Source: Hymenobacter tibetensis (GTDB lineage: Bacteria > Bacteroidota > Bacteroidia > Cytophagales > Hymenobacteraceae). From it: a stretch of DNA of 64,000 nucleotides. The stretch lies in contig NZ_CP094669.1 of the NCBI RefSeq assembly GCF_022827545.1, positions 1,888,001 to 1,952,000 on the forward strand, in the 5' to 3' direction. The position numbers and the translations under genes were made by a program. The notes under the pieces were generated by a model. It saw only the letters and a program-made list of their open reading frames with translations, made no database searches and was not told the origin of the DNA. This document shows, in pieces, positions 1-9,706 of this stretch; within the stretch, counting starts at the first letter, position 1; each line of letters begins with the position of its first letter.

Positions 1-1210
1 GGGAGCCGTAGCCAATGGCCTCTACGCTGCTGGGGTCCACTCCGAATTTCAGCAAGGTGGCTTTGGCAGCTTCGGCCCGTTCTCGGCTGAGCTTCAAGTT
101 GGAAAGCGGATTGCCCGAGCTGTCGGTGTAGCCCCCGATGCGCACTTTGGCGTTAGGAAACGTTTGGAGAATGCTGGCCACGTTGGAGAGCTGCCACATC
201 GACTCGTTGGTCAGCACGGCTTTGTTGGACTCGAAGTAGATTCGGTCGAAGCCAATCCAGCCTCGGGTGGGGCTCACCTCGTCTACTTCGGTGCCTGGGT
301 CCGACAGAAACTGATACAGCTTGTTTTCCGTGGAATTGGAGCCGATAATCTGCCGTAGTCCGCCTTTGAGTTTCAGCACAGCAGGTACGCCCGCGTCTCC
401 GTACACGTAGCCGCCGCCGGTCCGGTCGAAGTTGCCGTTGGCGGTCAGAGCAGCTGGGTTGTTGGGGTCCCACACGCCGTCGTCGTTGCCAACGGTGGAG
501 GCGAGGGTGGTGTAGGCTTCCGTGTTGGGCCTAACCTGCGTATCGGGGGTGTTGAGTTCGTGCGATTTAGTGCCGATGATGTAGCCCAATTCGGCCGTGG
601 CCACAACCAGCGCCGCAATCAGCCACTTGTTGCTTGATTTGGGCTTGGCTACCACCGGGGCAGTGGCTGGCATCCATCGTTCGTGGAGAGCCGGAGTGAG
701 CAGTTCCGGGATGGTAGCTACTTCCTGTTGGCTGAACTGCGTGCGCAGCGCCTGGGCCATGGTATCGGCTGTCCAGTTGTTTTCGCGGGCTTGCTTGCCA
801 AGCACACCCAAGGCCACCGGCATCACCAAATTAATCAAGCTCACCACCGTTTTCTGCTGAATGCCAGTGGAAGTGACAATCCCGTTGATGGTTCCGAAGT
901 AGCGGTCTTTGAGCACCGATTTCATAAGGTCGGCGCCGCGGTCGGGCGTTACGGCCAACTCTTGCTTCACGTGCTCTACGTGGAGCGCCTCGGCTTTGCT
1001 GTTGGCCTCCTGGGCCATGGCGTATACTGCATCCCGGCCGCCCACTTGCTCGCTCAGCTCCGATAGATTGCTCATTACCAGCGTGATAATGTGCGGCAGC
1101 GCCAGCTTTGTACTTACTTCCTGCTCTACTCCAACCCCGTTTGCTTTGGTCAGATCATTGCGTAGGATAAAGCGTTTGATTTCTTCCGCTAGATTTTGGC
1201 TTGTAACCAT
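1..1210 (-). CDS. DUF937/OmpA-family envelope protein (3' end cut by window edge)
   Basis: Translating the minus strand from the ATG at 1210 gives an open frame of about 403 residues that runs off the left edge. The N-terminal ~160 residues are helical and Ala/Val-rich, with the pattern of DUF937 proteins. A single membrane-spanning segment follows at about residue 195-215 (WLIAALVVATAELGYIIG). The C-terminal part is an OmpA-like peptidoglycan-binding domain: IYFESNKAVLTNES, then the signature GGYTDSSGNPLSNLKLSRER. The family anchors the outer membrane or envelope to peptidoglycan. The protein has no signal peptide at its N terminus; the internal segment would place the OmpA domain in the periplasm. 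The last part of the OmpA domain lies outside the window. Confidence 0.85.
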   Translation of the reverse strand, partial: MVTSQNLAEEIKRFILRNDLTKANGVGVEQEVSTKLALPHIITLVMSNLSELSEQVGGRDAVYAMAQEANSKAEALHVEHVKQELAVTPDRGADLMKSVLKDRYFGTINGIVTSTGIQQKTVVSLINLVMPVALGVLGKQARENNWTADTMAQALRTQFSQQEVATIPELLTPALHERWMPATAPVVAKPKSSNKWLIAALVVATAELGYIIGTKSHELNTPDTQVRPNTEAYTTLASTVGNDDGVWDPNNPAALTANGNFDRTGGGYVYGDAGVPAVLKLKGGLRQIIGSNSTENKLYQFLSDPGTEVDEVSPTRGWIGFDRIYFESNKAVLTNESMWQLSNVASILQTFPNAKVRIGGYTDSSGNPLSNLKLSRERAEAAKATLLKFGVDPSSVEAIGYGS

Positions 1211-1386
1211 ACAGGAGGGCTCGTAGTGAAATACAAGATAATCCAATTAAATACCGAATTATCATTAATCCGTACATACGTGCTTCAGCCGGAACCAGAT
1301 TGATCTGCAACCATACGACCTGGTTTTTTGGTCAGTAACGAGGCAGTGTTTCGGGGCGCCACCCACCGACGAACCCGGCTGGTCGC

Positions 1387-4290
1387 CTAGTCGCGGAGGG
1401 CTGGCCGCAGGGGAGCCGCCACCGACTTTATTTTGAGCGTTCCGGTCTTCAATCCAGGGGCTGAAGCTGTGAGCGTAAGGTCGCCGGGCGCTTGGGTTGA
1501 CTGCACCAGCACCTGCACCAAACCATTGAATGCCTTGCGTTTCCAGGTGGGAGCAGGCGTAAACACTTGGATGGTACCTGGGTTCGTGTTGGTGACATCC
1601 CAGGGCCGTTTCTTGACCAAGGGCGTGGCCGCAATGGCAACCGTATTTTTGCCGGGCTTGAGGATAGCCTTGTCAAGTTTGAAGACGTTGCCAACCACCT
1701 CTTCTTTGATGTTTTCGGCAACAGCTTTTCCGTTGACATAGATGGACTGCTCGCGCCCAATGCTGCGGTAGTAGAACGTGACTTCCGAGTTAGCCAGGTC
1801 GGCAGGCAACTCGAACGTGCCCCTTGAAACATACGCTTTGGCAATGGGAGCCAAGGCCGAAGCGTCCATCTGGCGCGCCTTGAAAGCCGGTTTCCAGCTA
1901 GAATCATCGAAGGTGATGCTTACCTCCGGGCCGTTCACCAAGGTTTCTACGGCTATTTCCCGCAAGTCCTTAATAGGCACGGGCAGCACGGTTTCCAGAT
2001 ACTTGTCGGCCTCCAGGGAAGTAGGGTCGCCGTTGCCTACACCAATAATTTTGCCGGGGCCGCTCAGGCTGAACGTTATTTCTTGGCCTGCTGTGGGCAC
2101 GGGCAGCCGGTTTTTGTCTTGCACCTGCACCGTAATCACCGAAACGTCTTCGCGGTTGGCTTGCAAGGTGGGCTTGTGCGAGGCCAACTGAATAGCTGCC
2201 GCAGTACCCGTGGTTTTCACTACGTCCGTTGCCACCTTCTTGCCATTGCGGTAGCCTACTGCGTGTAGGGTGCCGGGCGTGTAAGGTACTTTCCACTCTA
2301 GGTGCGAATTCTTGCTCATCGTTTTCCTGCCCAAGCTCTTCTTATTCAGGAAAAGCTCTACCTCGTCGCAGTTGCTGTGCGCCCACACCTCAATGGGTTC
2401 TCCTTCGCGGCCGGGCCAGTTCCAATGGGGAAGTAAGTGCAGCACGGTCTCGTTGGTCCACCAGGATTTCAGGTAGTATACGTTGTCTTTCGGGAAGCCA
2501 CACAAGTCCATCATGCCGAAGTAGGAAGTGATGGACGGCCACCCGAACGGCGTCGGTTCGCCCCGGTAGTCGAAACCCGTCCAGATGAACATCCCGGCCA
2601 GGTACGGACGCTCCGCGTAATGCTTCCAGCCCCCCTCGATACTATAGAATTTGGGGTTTGGCTTGGCATCATAGGCAGCAATGTACTGCTTGTCTTTGTC
2701 GGTCACGTAAATGCCACGGGTGGCGTGGGTGGAACCTTCTTCGGTCCCCCAGCTTGGTTGGTTGGGAAACTTAGCGTGCTGAGCATCGGTGTCGCCCTGC
2801 CCGATGTAGTTGAAGCCCATGACATCAATGGTGGTCGAAGAGCCCTGGCCCCAGCCGCCGCTAACAGCCACGGTAATAGCCCGCGTCGAGTCGATGCTTT
2901 TGGCGTACGCTTGCATGGTTGAGGTGATGCGGGCGCCCAACACGTTGCTTTCAATAGCCCATTCTTCGTTGCCCACCGACCAGCTGATGACGCTGGGGTG
3001 GTTTCGGTCCCGGACAATCAGGCGCTTCAGGTCGCCCATTGTCTCCGGCGTAGTGCCCATCATCCGGGTTTCATCAATAACCAGCATGCCCAGCCGGTCG
3101 CAGGCGTCAAGCAATTCGGGGGTAGGCGGGTTGTGGGAGCAGCGGTAGGCGTTGGAGCCAAACGATTTCAAGGTGGCAATTCGGAAATCCTGCATGGCAT
3201 CGGGCAGGGCGGCCCCGATGCCCGCGTGGTCCTGGTGGTTGTTGGTGCCTTTGATTTTCACGTGCTGGCCGTTCAGGAAAAAGCCCTGATTCGGGTCGAA
3301 ACGAATGGTGCGCACGCCAAAACGCGTTTCGTACTGATCAACGGCGGCGCCAGCTTGCTGCACCCGGGTTACCAGCTTATAGAGATACGGCGACTCCAAC
3401 GACCACTGCTTGGCATTCGGCAGCGGGATGCGGCACGACACTTCTTGCTCTTTGTGCGGCTGCAAGCGCACCTGCCTCACTTGCCCGCTCGCCACAGTTT
3501 TGCCGGCGGCATCTACCACCTCTTGCACCACGTCAAACGTGGTAGCCGTGCTGGCCTTGTTGACGACCGTTGCCTGCGCCGTGAGGGTGGCCGTGGTACC
3601 CGTCAGCTGGCTGGTTACGAAGGTACCGTTGGGCACGACGTGCAGCGGAGCCGTTTTGGTGAGCCACACGTGCCGATAAATGCCGGCTCCTTCATAGAAC
3701 CAGCCTTCTTCCATAGTGGCATCTACCCGCACCGCCACCACGTTGGTGCCTCCGTAGTTGAGGTAGTCGCTGATGTCGTACTGGAAGCCGTTGTAGCCGC
3801 TGGGTTCTGTACCCAGGTAATGCCCGTTCACCCACACAATAGAGTTGCGAAACACGCCGTCGAACTCCAGGCTGATACGGCGTCCTAAGTCGGCCTGCGG
3901 TATTATAAACGACTTCCGATACCAGCCCACGCTGGCATCGGGAAACGCCCGCCCGATGGCCTTGAACCCGTGGCTGAAGCTAGCTTTGCTGTCGAAGGGC
4001 TGCTCCACTGCCCAGTCATGGGGGAGGTCGAGTGTGCGCCAGGCGCGGTCATCGAATTTCTCGGCCGCTGCCCCGTCGCCGTAGCCGGTTTTCGCTAGGT
4101 AAGAGAAATAACCGATACCGTTGTCGAAGTCCTTGCTCGGGTCGGAAGGATGGCCGTAGGCGAAACGCCAGTTGAAGTCCATCAGCAAATGTTCGCGGGC
4201 CGCCGGAAGGGATTGAGCCTCACAGCGGATGCCCAAGGTTAAAGCGGCTACAAGTGCAAGCACCATGTACAAGCTTCTTTGCATATACAT
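1387..4290 (-). CDS. Glycoside hydrolase family 2 beta-galactosidase, secreted
   Basis: The 967-residue protein starts with a signal peptide (hydrophobic stretch to about residue 26, then AQS). GH2 sugar-binding, Ig-like and TIM-barrel domains follow. In the barrel, the acid/base is Glu442 in SVGNEEW and the nucleophile lies in WGTEEGST (about Glu517). Other GH2 marks are GTNNHQDHAG and WTGFDYRGEPTPFGWP. After the barrel come a DUF4982-like domain and a bacterial Ig-like domain. Residues ~790-905 look like a jelly-roll sugar-binding module inserted inside that Ig-like domain. GH2 enzymes of this shape release beta-linked galactose from oligosaccharides, probably in the periplasm. It shares a locus with a LacI regulator (upstream on the same strand) and a GH31 enzyme. 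Methionines at 3 and 9 are alternative starts. Confidence 0.92.
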   Translation of the reverse strand: MYMQRSLYMVLALVAALTLGIRCEAQSLPAAREHLLMDFNWRFAYGHPSDPSKDFDNGIGYFSYLAKTGYGDGAAAEKFDDRAWRTLDLPHDWAVEQPFDSKASFSHGFKAIGRAFPDASVGWYRKSFIIPQADLGRRISLEFDGVFRNSIVWVNGHYLGTEPSGYNGFQYDISDYLNYGGTNVVAVRVDATMEEGWFYEGAGIYRHVWLTKTAPLHVVPNGTFVTSQLTGTTATLTAQATVVNKASTATTFDVVQEVVDAAGKTVASGQVRQVRLQPHKEQEVSCRIPLPNAKQWSLESPYLYKLVTRVQQAGAAVDQYETRFGVRTIRFDPNQGFFLNGQHVKIKGTNNHQDHAGIGAALPDAMQDFRIATLKSFGSNAYRCSHNPPTPELLDACDRLGMLVIDETRMMGTTPETMGDLKRLIVRDRNHPSVISWSVGNEEWAIESNVLGARITSTMQAYAKSIDSTRAITVAVSGGWGQGSSTTIDVMGFNYIGQGDTDAQHAKFPNQPSWGTEEGSTHATRGIYVTDKDKQYIAAYDAKPNPKFYSIEGGWKHYAERPYLAGMFIWTGFDYRGEPTPFGWPSITSYFGMMDLCGFPKDNVYYLKSWWTNETVLHLLPHWNWPGREGEPIEVWAHSNCDEVELFLNKKSLGRKTMSKNSHLEWKVPYTPGTLHAVGYRNGKKVATDVVKTTGTAAAIQLASHKPTLQANREDVSVITVQVQDKNRLPVPTAGQEITFSLSGPGKIIGVGNGDPTSLEADKYLETVLPVPIKDLREIAVETLVNGPEVSITFDDSSWKPAFKARQMDASALAPIAKAYVSRGTFELPADLANSEVTFYYRSIGREQSIYVNGKAVAENIKEEVVGNVFKLDKAILKPGKNTVAIAATPLVKKRPWDVTNTNPGTIQVFTPAPTWKRKAFNGLVQVLVQSTQAPGDLTLTASAPGLKTGTLKIKSVAAPLRPALRD

Positions 4291-4644
4291 TTCAATTCAA
4301 AGTAGAAGATCAACTAGCTCCGCATTCGGCATACCCACTCAGGAGCTATGAATGGGCACGTCTGTTGGGGCGCAAGCAAGTTACACGTGTTGGCTGAAGT
4401 AGTTGCTAAAAGGTTTTAGGAGACAACAAAAAAGCTGACGCGTAGTGCCTGGTAATACAGAGAGGGTAGTGGGTAGGCAGCTAGGCGGCGGCCAAGCACT
4501 TGGCTATCCTGCTCGCGCTGCTTATGCAGCCGGAAAGAAGAGGAACGGCACTACAGCGCAGGTGCTATCCTAGCGGCGCAAACGACGTGACACAACCGGG
4601 CGCTTCTACAGCCCGTGCCAATGCCCCTGAAAATCAACTTTTCC
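4291..4644. other. Intergenic region between LacI regulator and GH2 gene
   Basis: This 354-bp stretch has no convincing gene. It is the leader of the GH2 gene on the minus strand. A 14-bp inverted repeat, CTAAAAGGTTTTAG, lies at 4406-4419, about 115 bp before the GH2 start. It has the size and symmetry of a LacI-family operator but lacks the usual central CG, so its role is a guess. Confidence 0.4.
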
Positions 4645-5673
4645 TTAGGGTTGCTTGCGCAATGATGAGCCCCGAATTTCAATCTGAGGCTTAAGCATAA
4701 TCCGCTGGGGCGAATAGTTGTCGGTGCGCTTGTGCATTTGCAGAAACAAGCGCACTGCTGCTTCTCCCATCAGTTCGCCGCGTTGCTCCACTGAGGTCAG
4801 GCGCGGCGAGATAAGAGTGGTGAAGGGCTCATTGCTGAAGCCCGAGAGGGCAATGTCCTGGGGCACGCGGATGTTGCGTTCCTGCAACACCTCAAGCGCG
4901 CCTACGGCCGGTAAGTCATAGGACGAAAAAACGGCGTCAGGAGGGGAGGCTAGTTGCAGGAACGTTTCTATGCCGGCCACGCCTGCTGCTTTGGTAAGGT
5001 TGGGTAGTTCAAACACCAGTTCCGGGTCGAAGGGTAGCCCGTACGCTTCCAGCGCGTCAGCGTAGCCTTTGAAACGGTTGCTGTTGATGTTCAGGTGCTG
5101 CGGACCCGAGAAGAACGCAATGCGTTTGCAGCCCTGCTCCACCAGATGCTTCACCACGCTAAAAGCGCCCTGGTGGTCGTCGAGGACTACCGCGCTGGTG
5201 GCCGCCATGTCAGGCATCCGGTCGAAGAACACCAGCGGTACACCTTGGCTTTGTACCTTCTCGAAATGGTGAAAGTCGCGGGTGGTGCTCGACATGGAAA
5301 TCAGGATACCTTCCACCTGCGCGTTGAGCAGCATCTTCAGGTTGGCGCGTTCCTGCTTCACGTCCTCGTTGGATTGGCAGAGCATCACGTGGAAGCCGGC
5401 TTTGGAAGCCATTTTCTCGATGCCATGCATCACGGTTGGGAAAAAATAGCCGCTGATGTGGGGCACAACCACGCCCAGGATGCCGCTGCGCCCTTTGCGC
5501 AACCCGGCCGCCAGGTGGTTGGGCTGATAGTTGAGCTCGAGAGCCATTTGCCGCACCCGCTCCTTGGTATCTTCCCGGATATTGGCATGGTCGCTTAGCG
5601 CCCTCGATACGGTTGATACCGCCAGGCCTAAGTTTGTTGCAATCGTTGTAATGGAAGCTTGCTTGTTAGCCAA
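4645..5673 (-). CDS. LacI-family transcriptional regulator
   Basis: The 342-residue protein has full family length. Residues 1-60 are the LacI helix-turn-helix and hinge: ITTIATNLGLAVSTVSRALS, then NYQPNHLAAGLRKGRSG. Residues ~62-340 form a periplasmic-binding-protein-like sensor domain (ILGVVVPHISGYFFPTVMHG near the start, PQDIALSGFSNEP near the end). Such proteins bind a sugar and leave their operator. It lies between a GH2 and a GH31 gene, so it probably controls both. A perfect 12-bp palindrome of LacI type sits at the GH31 start codon (6688-6699). The effector is unknown. Confidence 0.93.
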   Translation of the reverse strand: MANKQASITTIATNLGLAVSTVSRALSDHANIREDTKERVRQMALELNYQPNHLAAGLRKGRSGILGVVVPHISGYFFPTVMHGIEKMASKAGFHVMLCQSNEDVKQERANLKMLLNAQVEGILISMSSTTRDFHHFEKVQSQGVPLVFFDRMPDMAATSAVVLDDHQGAFSVVKHLVEQGCKRIAFFSGPQHLNINSNRFKGYADALEAYGLPFDPELVFELPNLTKAAGVAGIETFLQLASPPDAVFSSYDLPAVGALEVLQERNIRVPQDIALSGFSNEPFTTLISPRLTSVEQRGELMGEAAVRLFLQMHKRTDNYSPQRIMLKPQIEIRGSSLRKQP

Positions 5674-6687
5674 TATGCTACGTTATTATCAGTGAAATAA
5701 GCCAAGGTCTGTCTGTGAGGTCTAGCCTAGCCAAGGTACGCAGCTTACCGGCTGCGCCGTTGAGTTGCTGCGGTTATCTTTCAACCCCGGCACGCCACCC
5801 AAAGCCCAGTTAAGTTGGTAGCAGGAGCAAGGTGAAACTCATGCAAAGCCATGATGCTCGAAGATAAAAGACAACCTGAATTTGCCTACGCCCGGTAAGG
5901 CAGTGTCCGCAAGAAGGCTGTTCTCAAAGTATAAAAAAGCCAGTGGTAGGTTGGTTTTAGGCCTTTTAACTGGCAAAGGCGCGGAAGGTAAGCAGAGGTT
6001 GCAGGGCGTTGGTTTCTGAAAGTGTGGCCGTTAAAAAAGTAAGTAGCATGGAAGGCAACGCAGCAAGCAACTCGTTACTCGTATTGACTGCTGCCTGCGC
6101 GCTAGAGGTTCGTTCAAATTCACAAGCCGGTGCGCTCCTACGCTTCATAACGGCAGTCCTACTGCTTTTCCCCACGAAAAACTGGTGTATACTTTATACC
6201 TTAGAATAGGGGTGGAGGTCTTATTTAAATCCAATACACAACGTTTGCAGTGAATTTGATAAAGGCTATATCCATTCTGTATTTTCAATGGGAGGTGGTG
6301 CAAATTTGGGGCGAAAAGGAGAGTAAACAAAACGTATTGCCTGATCTGAAACACCTGAAGCAAACTGTGATACAACATTCAACATAAGAACAGAGTATGG
6401 TATTAAACTTGTATTATATGTTTTGCTAAAACGATTGAGTATGACAAGTTTTGCGAGTATTGTGTATTATTACGCGGCCATGTAGCATTCTTGCCTGAGC
6501 GTAATGCCCGGGTGCAAATGTAGGAATCTGCGTGTGACACAGGAAAACAAGTGGTAGGTAAGCCCGACTGTAGCTTGCGTATTAGCTGCCTTCTCTACTT
6601 CACAACATAGTATCCTAACGACTCTCTGTTCTATAGTCTGTCCTATATGAAGGCAGGGACACTCTAGCTTCTTCGTACTCTTAGCCA
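5674..6687. other. 1-kb intergenic region upstream of GH31 gene
   Basis: No open frame here looks like a protein: the short frames have no recognisable domain and skewed composition. The stretch 6180-6480 is clearly more AT-rich than its surroundings. A half-match to the LacI-type palindrome (AACGTTTGC) lies at 6241-6249 and may be a second, weaker operator. It serves as the divergent control region between the regulator (minus) and the GH31 gene (plus). Confidence 0.45.
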
Positions 6688-6699
6688 GCAAACGTTTGC
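6688..6699. promoter_or_regulatory. LacI-type operator before GH31 gene
   Basis: GCAAACGTTTGC is a perfect 12-bp palindrome with the central CG typical of LacI-family operators. It ends four bases before the ATG of the GH31 gene, so a bound repressor would cover the translation start region and block elongating polymerase rather than sit on a core promoter. The likely binder is the regulator at 4645-5673. Confidence 0.65.
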
Positions 6700-6703
6700 A
6701 TTT

Positions 6704-9565
6704 ATGATCAGACCTTACATCATCTGTAGTGTTCCACTTCTTGGGTTTATTCTCTTATTACCGGCTGCTGATGCAACTGCGCAGAAAGCCAGCGTTCAGC
6801 AGCTAAAGGATGGCATAGTAGTGCAACTACCCAAAGCCAACGACAACGCGGTGCGTACCGTCCGGCTGCAAGTGGTATCCGACAAGATCATTCACGTGCG
6901 CGCTAGCCCGCTCGATTCGGTTTCTTCGCAGAAAAGCTTGATGGCCGTTGACCCTGCTGGGGTAGCACCGAAGTGGCAGTTCAAGCAGAAGAAAAACCAA
7001 GGGGTGCTTTCAACCCCCGCGCTGAACGCAACGGTTTCGCTTACCACTGGGGAAGTGGTATTCACGGACTCGAAGGGCAAGCTTATCCTGCAGGAGCGCA
7101 AAAACGGTGGCAAAACCTTCACGCCCATTGTGGTGGAGGGGCAGCGCCTGTACCAAGTACAGCAGGTGTTTGACTCTCCCGACGATGAAGGGATTTACGG
7201 CCTGGGGCAGCACCAGAACGGAGTAATGAACTACAAGGGGCAGCAGGTGGAACTGGCGCAAAACAACACCGACGTAGCGGTGCCCTTCTTGGTGTCCAAC
7301 AAAAACTACGGCATCCTCTGGGACAACTACTCTGTCACCAAAATAGGCGATACCCGCGACTATGAGCCGTTACATGCGCTGAGGCTATACTCGAAAGAAG
7401 GCAATGAGGGCTGGCTGACGGCCACCTACGCCAAAAAAAGCAACCCGAAAGAAGTGGTAGTGCAGCGGCCGGAAGCGTCGTTGCCTTACGAGTTCATCGA
7501 GGACATGAAGAACTTCCCGGCGCAGGTGAAGCTTGGGGAGACGGTGGCTACCTGGGAAGGCGCGGTAGCTTCGAATAGTACGGGGCTGCACCATCTCCTG
7601 CTCAAAAATGCGGGGTACGTGAAGCTCTATATTGATGGCAAGCTGATGGTGGAGAAGTGGCGCCAAGCCTGGAACCCTGGCACGGCAGTGGTGCCCTTTA
7701 ACATGGAGAAGGGCAAGAAATACCCGATTCGGCTGGAGTGGGACCCTGACGGCGGCGAGTCATACCTGGGGCTGAAGTGCCTGAGTCCGCTGGAAGGCCA
7801 GTCGCAGCATGAGTACGGCTTTAAGTCGGAGGCGGCCCGCGACATCAACTACTACTTTGTGCAGGGAAATTCGCTGGATGAAGTGGTGAGTGGTTACCGC
7901 CAAATTACCGGGCCCGCGCCCATTATGCCGAAGTGGGCCATGGGATTCTGGCAGAGCCGGGAACGGTACAAAACGCAAGACGAACTAGTAGGGGCGGTGG
8001 CAGAATTCCGCAAACGGCAGATTCCGCTAGACAATATCGTGTTGGACTGGTCGTACTGGAAGCTAGACCAGTGGGGTAGCCAGGAGTTTGACGAGGCGCG
8101 CTTCCCGGACCCGAACGGCATGATTAACACGCTGCACGACAAGTACAACACGCACTTCATGATATCGGTGTGGGGCAAGTTCTACACCAACACGGCCGCC
8201 TACAAAGCCCTGGACGCCAAGGGCTACGTGTACCGCCGCAACGCCGCCGACGGCACCAAGGACTGGTTGGGCTTCACCTCGTCGTTCTATGATGCCTTCA
8301 ACCCTAAAGCCCGCGAAGACTTCTGGCAGCTGCTGAACACCAAACTCTTCAACCGAAACATCGACGCGTGGTGGATGGACGCTTCCGAGCCGGACATCTA
8401 CTCGAACACCAACATCGAAACCCGGAAGCGCCTTATGACGCCTACGGCCGTGGGTTCGGGCACCGAGTTTTTCAACGGCTACCCGCTGCAAAATGCCAAA
8501 GGCATCTACGAAGGCCAGCGCAAAACCGACCCCAACAAGCGCGTATTTCTCTTAACCCGCTCGGCCTATGCTGGTTCGCAGCGGTACGCGGCGGCCATCT
8601 GGAGCGGCGACATAGGCTCACGCTGGGAAGACTACAAAAACCAGATTTCGGCGGGCCTCAACTTCTCGCTTTCCGGTATTCCGTACTGGACCTCCGACAT
8701 CGGGGGCTTTGCCGTGGAGCGCCGCTACGAGAAACCCAACGCCACCGACCTGGAAGAGTGGCGGGAGCTGAATGCCCGCTGGTATCAGTATGGCGCGTTT
8801 TGCCCTCTATTCCGGGTGCACGGTCAGTTTCCGTTCCGCGAGATTTACAACATCGCGCCCGAAACGCATCCGGCCTACCAGAGTATGCTCTACTACAACA
8901 AGTTGCGCTACCGCCTGATGCCTTACATCTATTCGCTGGCTGGCCAGGCCCACCACCAGAACTCCACCATCATGCGCGGACTGGTGATGGACTTCGGCAA
9001 CGACCCGGCCGTGAAAAACATTGGGGAGCAGTTCATGTTCGGTCCGAGTTTGCTGATAACGCCCGTTACTGAGTACAAGGCGCGCTCGAAGAAGGTGTAT
9101 CTGCCAGCTGGTTCGGGCTGGTTCAACTTCTACAGTGGCAAGTATCAGACGGGCGGGCAGGAAATCACGGAAGAGGCCCCCATGGAGCGGATGCCGCTGT
9201 TCGTGAAAGAAGGCTCTATACTTCCTTTCGGGCCGGAAATCCAGTACACCGCCGAAAAGCCCACCGACCCCGTTACGCTTTACGTGTACACCGGCAAGGA
9301 TGCCAGCTTCTCGCTGTACGAAGACGAAGGCGTGAACTACAACTACGAGAAGGGAGCCTTTGCTAACATCCCTTTCACCTACGATGAGAAGTCGAAAACG
9401 CTGACTATTGGCGAGCGAAAAGGCACCTTCACGGGCATGCAAGCCCAGCGCACGTTCAACGTGGTGTGGGTAAGCAAAGACAAACCTACCCCCGTGAACT
9501 TCACCGCCGCCCCCGCCAAAACGGTGACGTACTCCGGTAGCGCCGTAACGGTGAAAATGGACTAG
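6704..9565 (+). CDS. Glycoside hydrolase family 31 alpha-xylosidase/alpha-glucosidase with PA14 insert
   Basis: The 953-residue protein has a signal peptide to about residue 27 (ATAQ). The N-terminal GH31 beta-sandwich is interrupted at ~270-365 by a PA14-like domain (AGYVKLYIDGKLMVEKWRQAW, PIRLEWDPDGGESYLGLK). The (beta/alpha)8 barrel carries the nucleophile Asp559 in WWMDASEPD and the acid/base Asp636 in IWSGDIGSRWE. C-terminal beta-sandwich domains follow. GH31 enzymes with a PA14 insert include alpha-xylosidases acting on xyloglucan oligosaccharides, so alpha-xylose removal is the best guess; alpha-glucosidase is possible. The start is set by the signal peptide and a LacI-type operator four bases upstream. 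The neighbouring GH2 could remove galactose from the same side chains. Confidence 0.92.
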   Translation: MIRPYIICSVPLLGFILLLPAADATAQKASVQQLKDGIVVQLPKANDNAVRTVRLQVVSDKIIHVRASPLDSVSSQKSLMAVDPAGVAPKWQFKQKKNQGVLSTPALNATVSLTTGEVVFTDSKGKLILQERKNGGKTFTPIVVEGQRLYQVQQVFDSPDDEGIYGLGQHQNGVMNYKGQQVELAQNNTDVAVPFLVSNKNYGILWDNYSVTKIGDTRDYEPLHALRLYSKEGNEGWLTATYAKKSNPKEVVVQRPEASLPYEFIEDMKNFPAQVKLGETVATWEGAVASNSTGLHHLLLKNAGYVKLYIDGKLMVEKWRQAWNPGTAVVPFNMEKGKKYPIRLEWDPDGGESYLGLKCLSPLEGQSQHEYGFKSEAARDINYYFVQGNSLDEVVSGYRQITGPAPIMPKWAMGFWQSRERYKTQDELVGAVAEFRKRQIPLDNIVLDWSYWKLDQWGSQEFDEARFPDPNGMINTLHDKYNTHFMISVWGKFYTNTAAYKALDAKGYVYRRNAADGTKDWLGFTSSFYDAFNPKAREDFWQLLNTKLFNRNIDAWWMDASEPDIYSNTNIETRKRLMTPTAVGSGTEFFNGYPLQNAKGIYEGQRKTDPNKRVFLLTRSAYAGSQRYAAAIWSGDIGSRWEDYKNQISAGLNFSLSGIPYWTSDIGGFAVERRYEKPNATDLEEWRELNARWYQYGAFCPLFRVHGQFPFREIYNIAPETHPAYQSMLYYNKLRYRLMPYIYSLAGQAHHQNSTIMRGLVMDFGNDPAVKNIGEQFMFGPSLLITPVTEYKARSKKVYLPAGSGWFNFYSGKYQTGGQEITEEAPMERMPLFVKEGSILPFGPEIQYTAEKPTDPVTLYVYTGKDASFSLYEDEGVNYNYEKGAFANIPFTYDEKSKTLTIGERKGTFTGMQAQRTFNVVWVSKDKPTPVNFTAAPAKTVTYSGSAVTVKMD

Positions 9566-9595
9566 CCCTCAACTACTTTTCTGGTTGCTGTGACT

Positions 9596-9630
9596 AAAAA
9601 GAGCCCTGCTACTTCAGCAGGGCTCTTTTT
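9596..9630. terminator. Bidirectional intrinsic terminator
   Basis: AAAAAGAGCCCTGCT, a five-base loop (ACTTC) and AGCAGGGCTCTTTTT form a perfect 15-bp stem with A and T runs on either side. It ends the GH31 transcript and faces the convergent oxidoreductase gene. Confidence 0.9.
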
Positions 9631-9706
9631 GTTGAGACGCCTTGGGGTGAAGCTCTAACGGTGCCTCTGGATGGCGTTGTTAAGTACATGTCGCCTGAGT
9701 GGTCGT

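Noticed and set aside
3000..3890. Long plus-strand frame (about 296 codons) opposite the GH2 gene
   Set aside because: It is antisense to a clear GH2 gene, has no domain and reflects the codon bias of the real strand.
5966..6378. Short minus-strand frames in the GH31 upstream region
   Set aside because: No start context, no domain and overlapping one another.
8368..9072. Frame of 234 codons overlapping the GH31 gene
   Set aside because: It is in another frame of a confirmed enzyme and is full of Arg/His/Pro, typical of shadow frames in GC-rich DNA.
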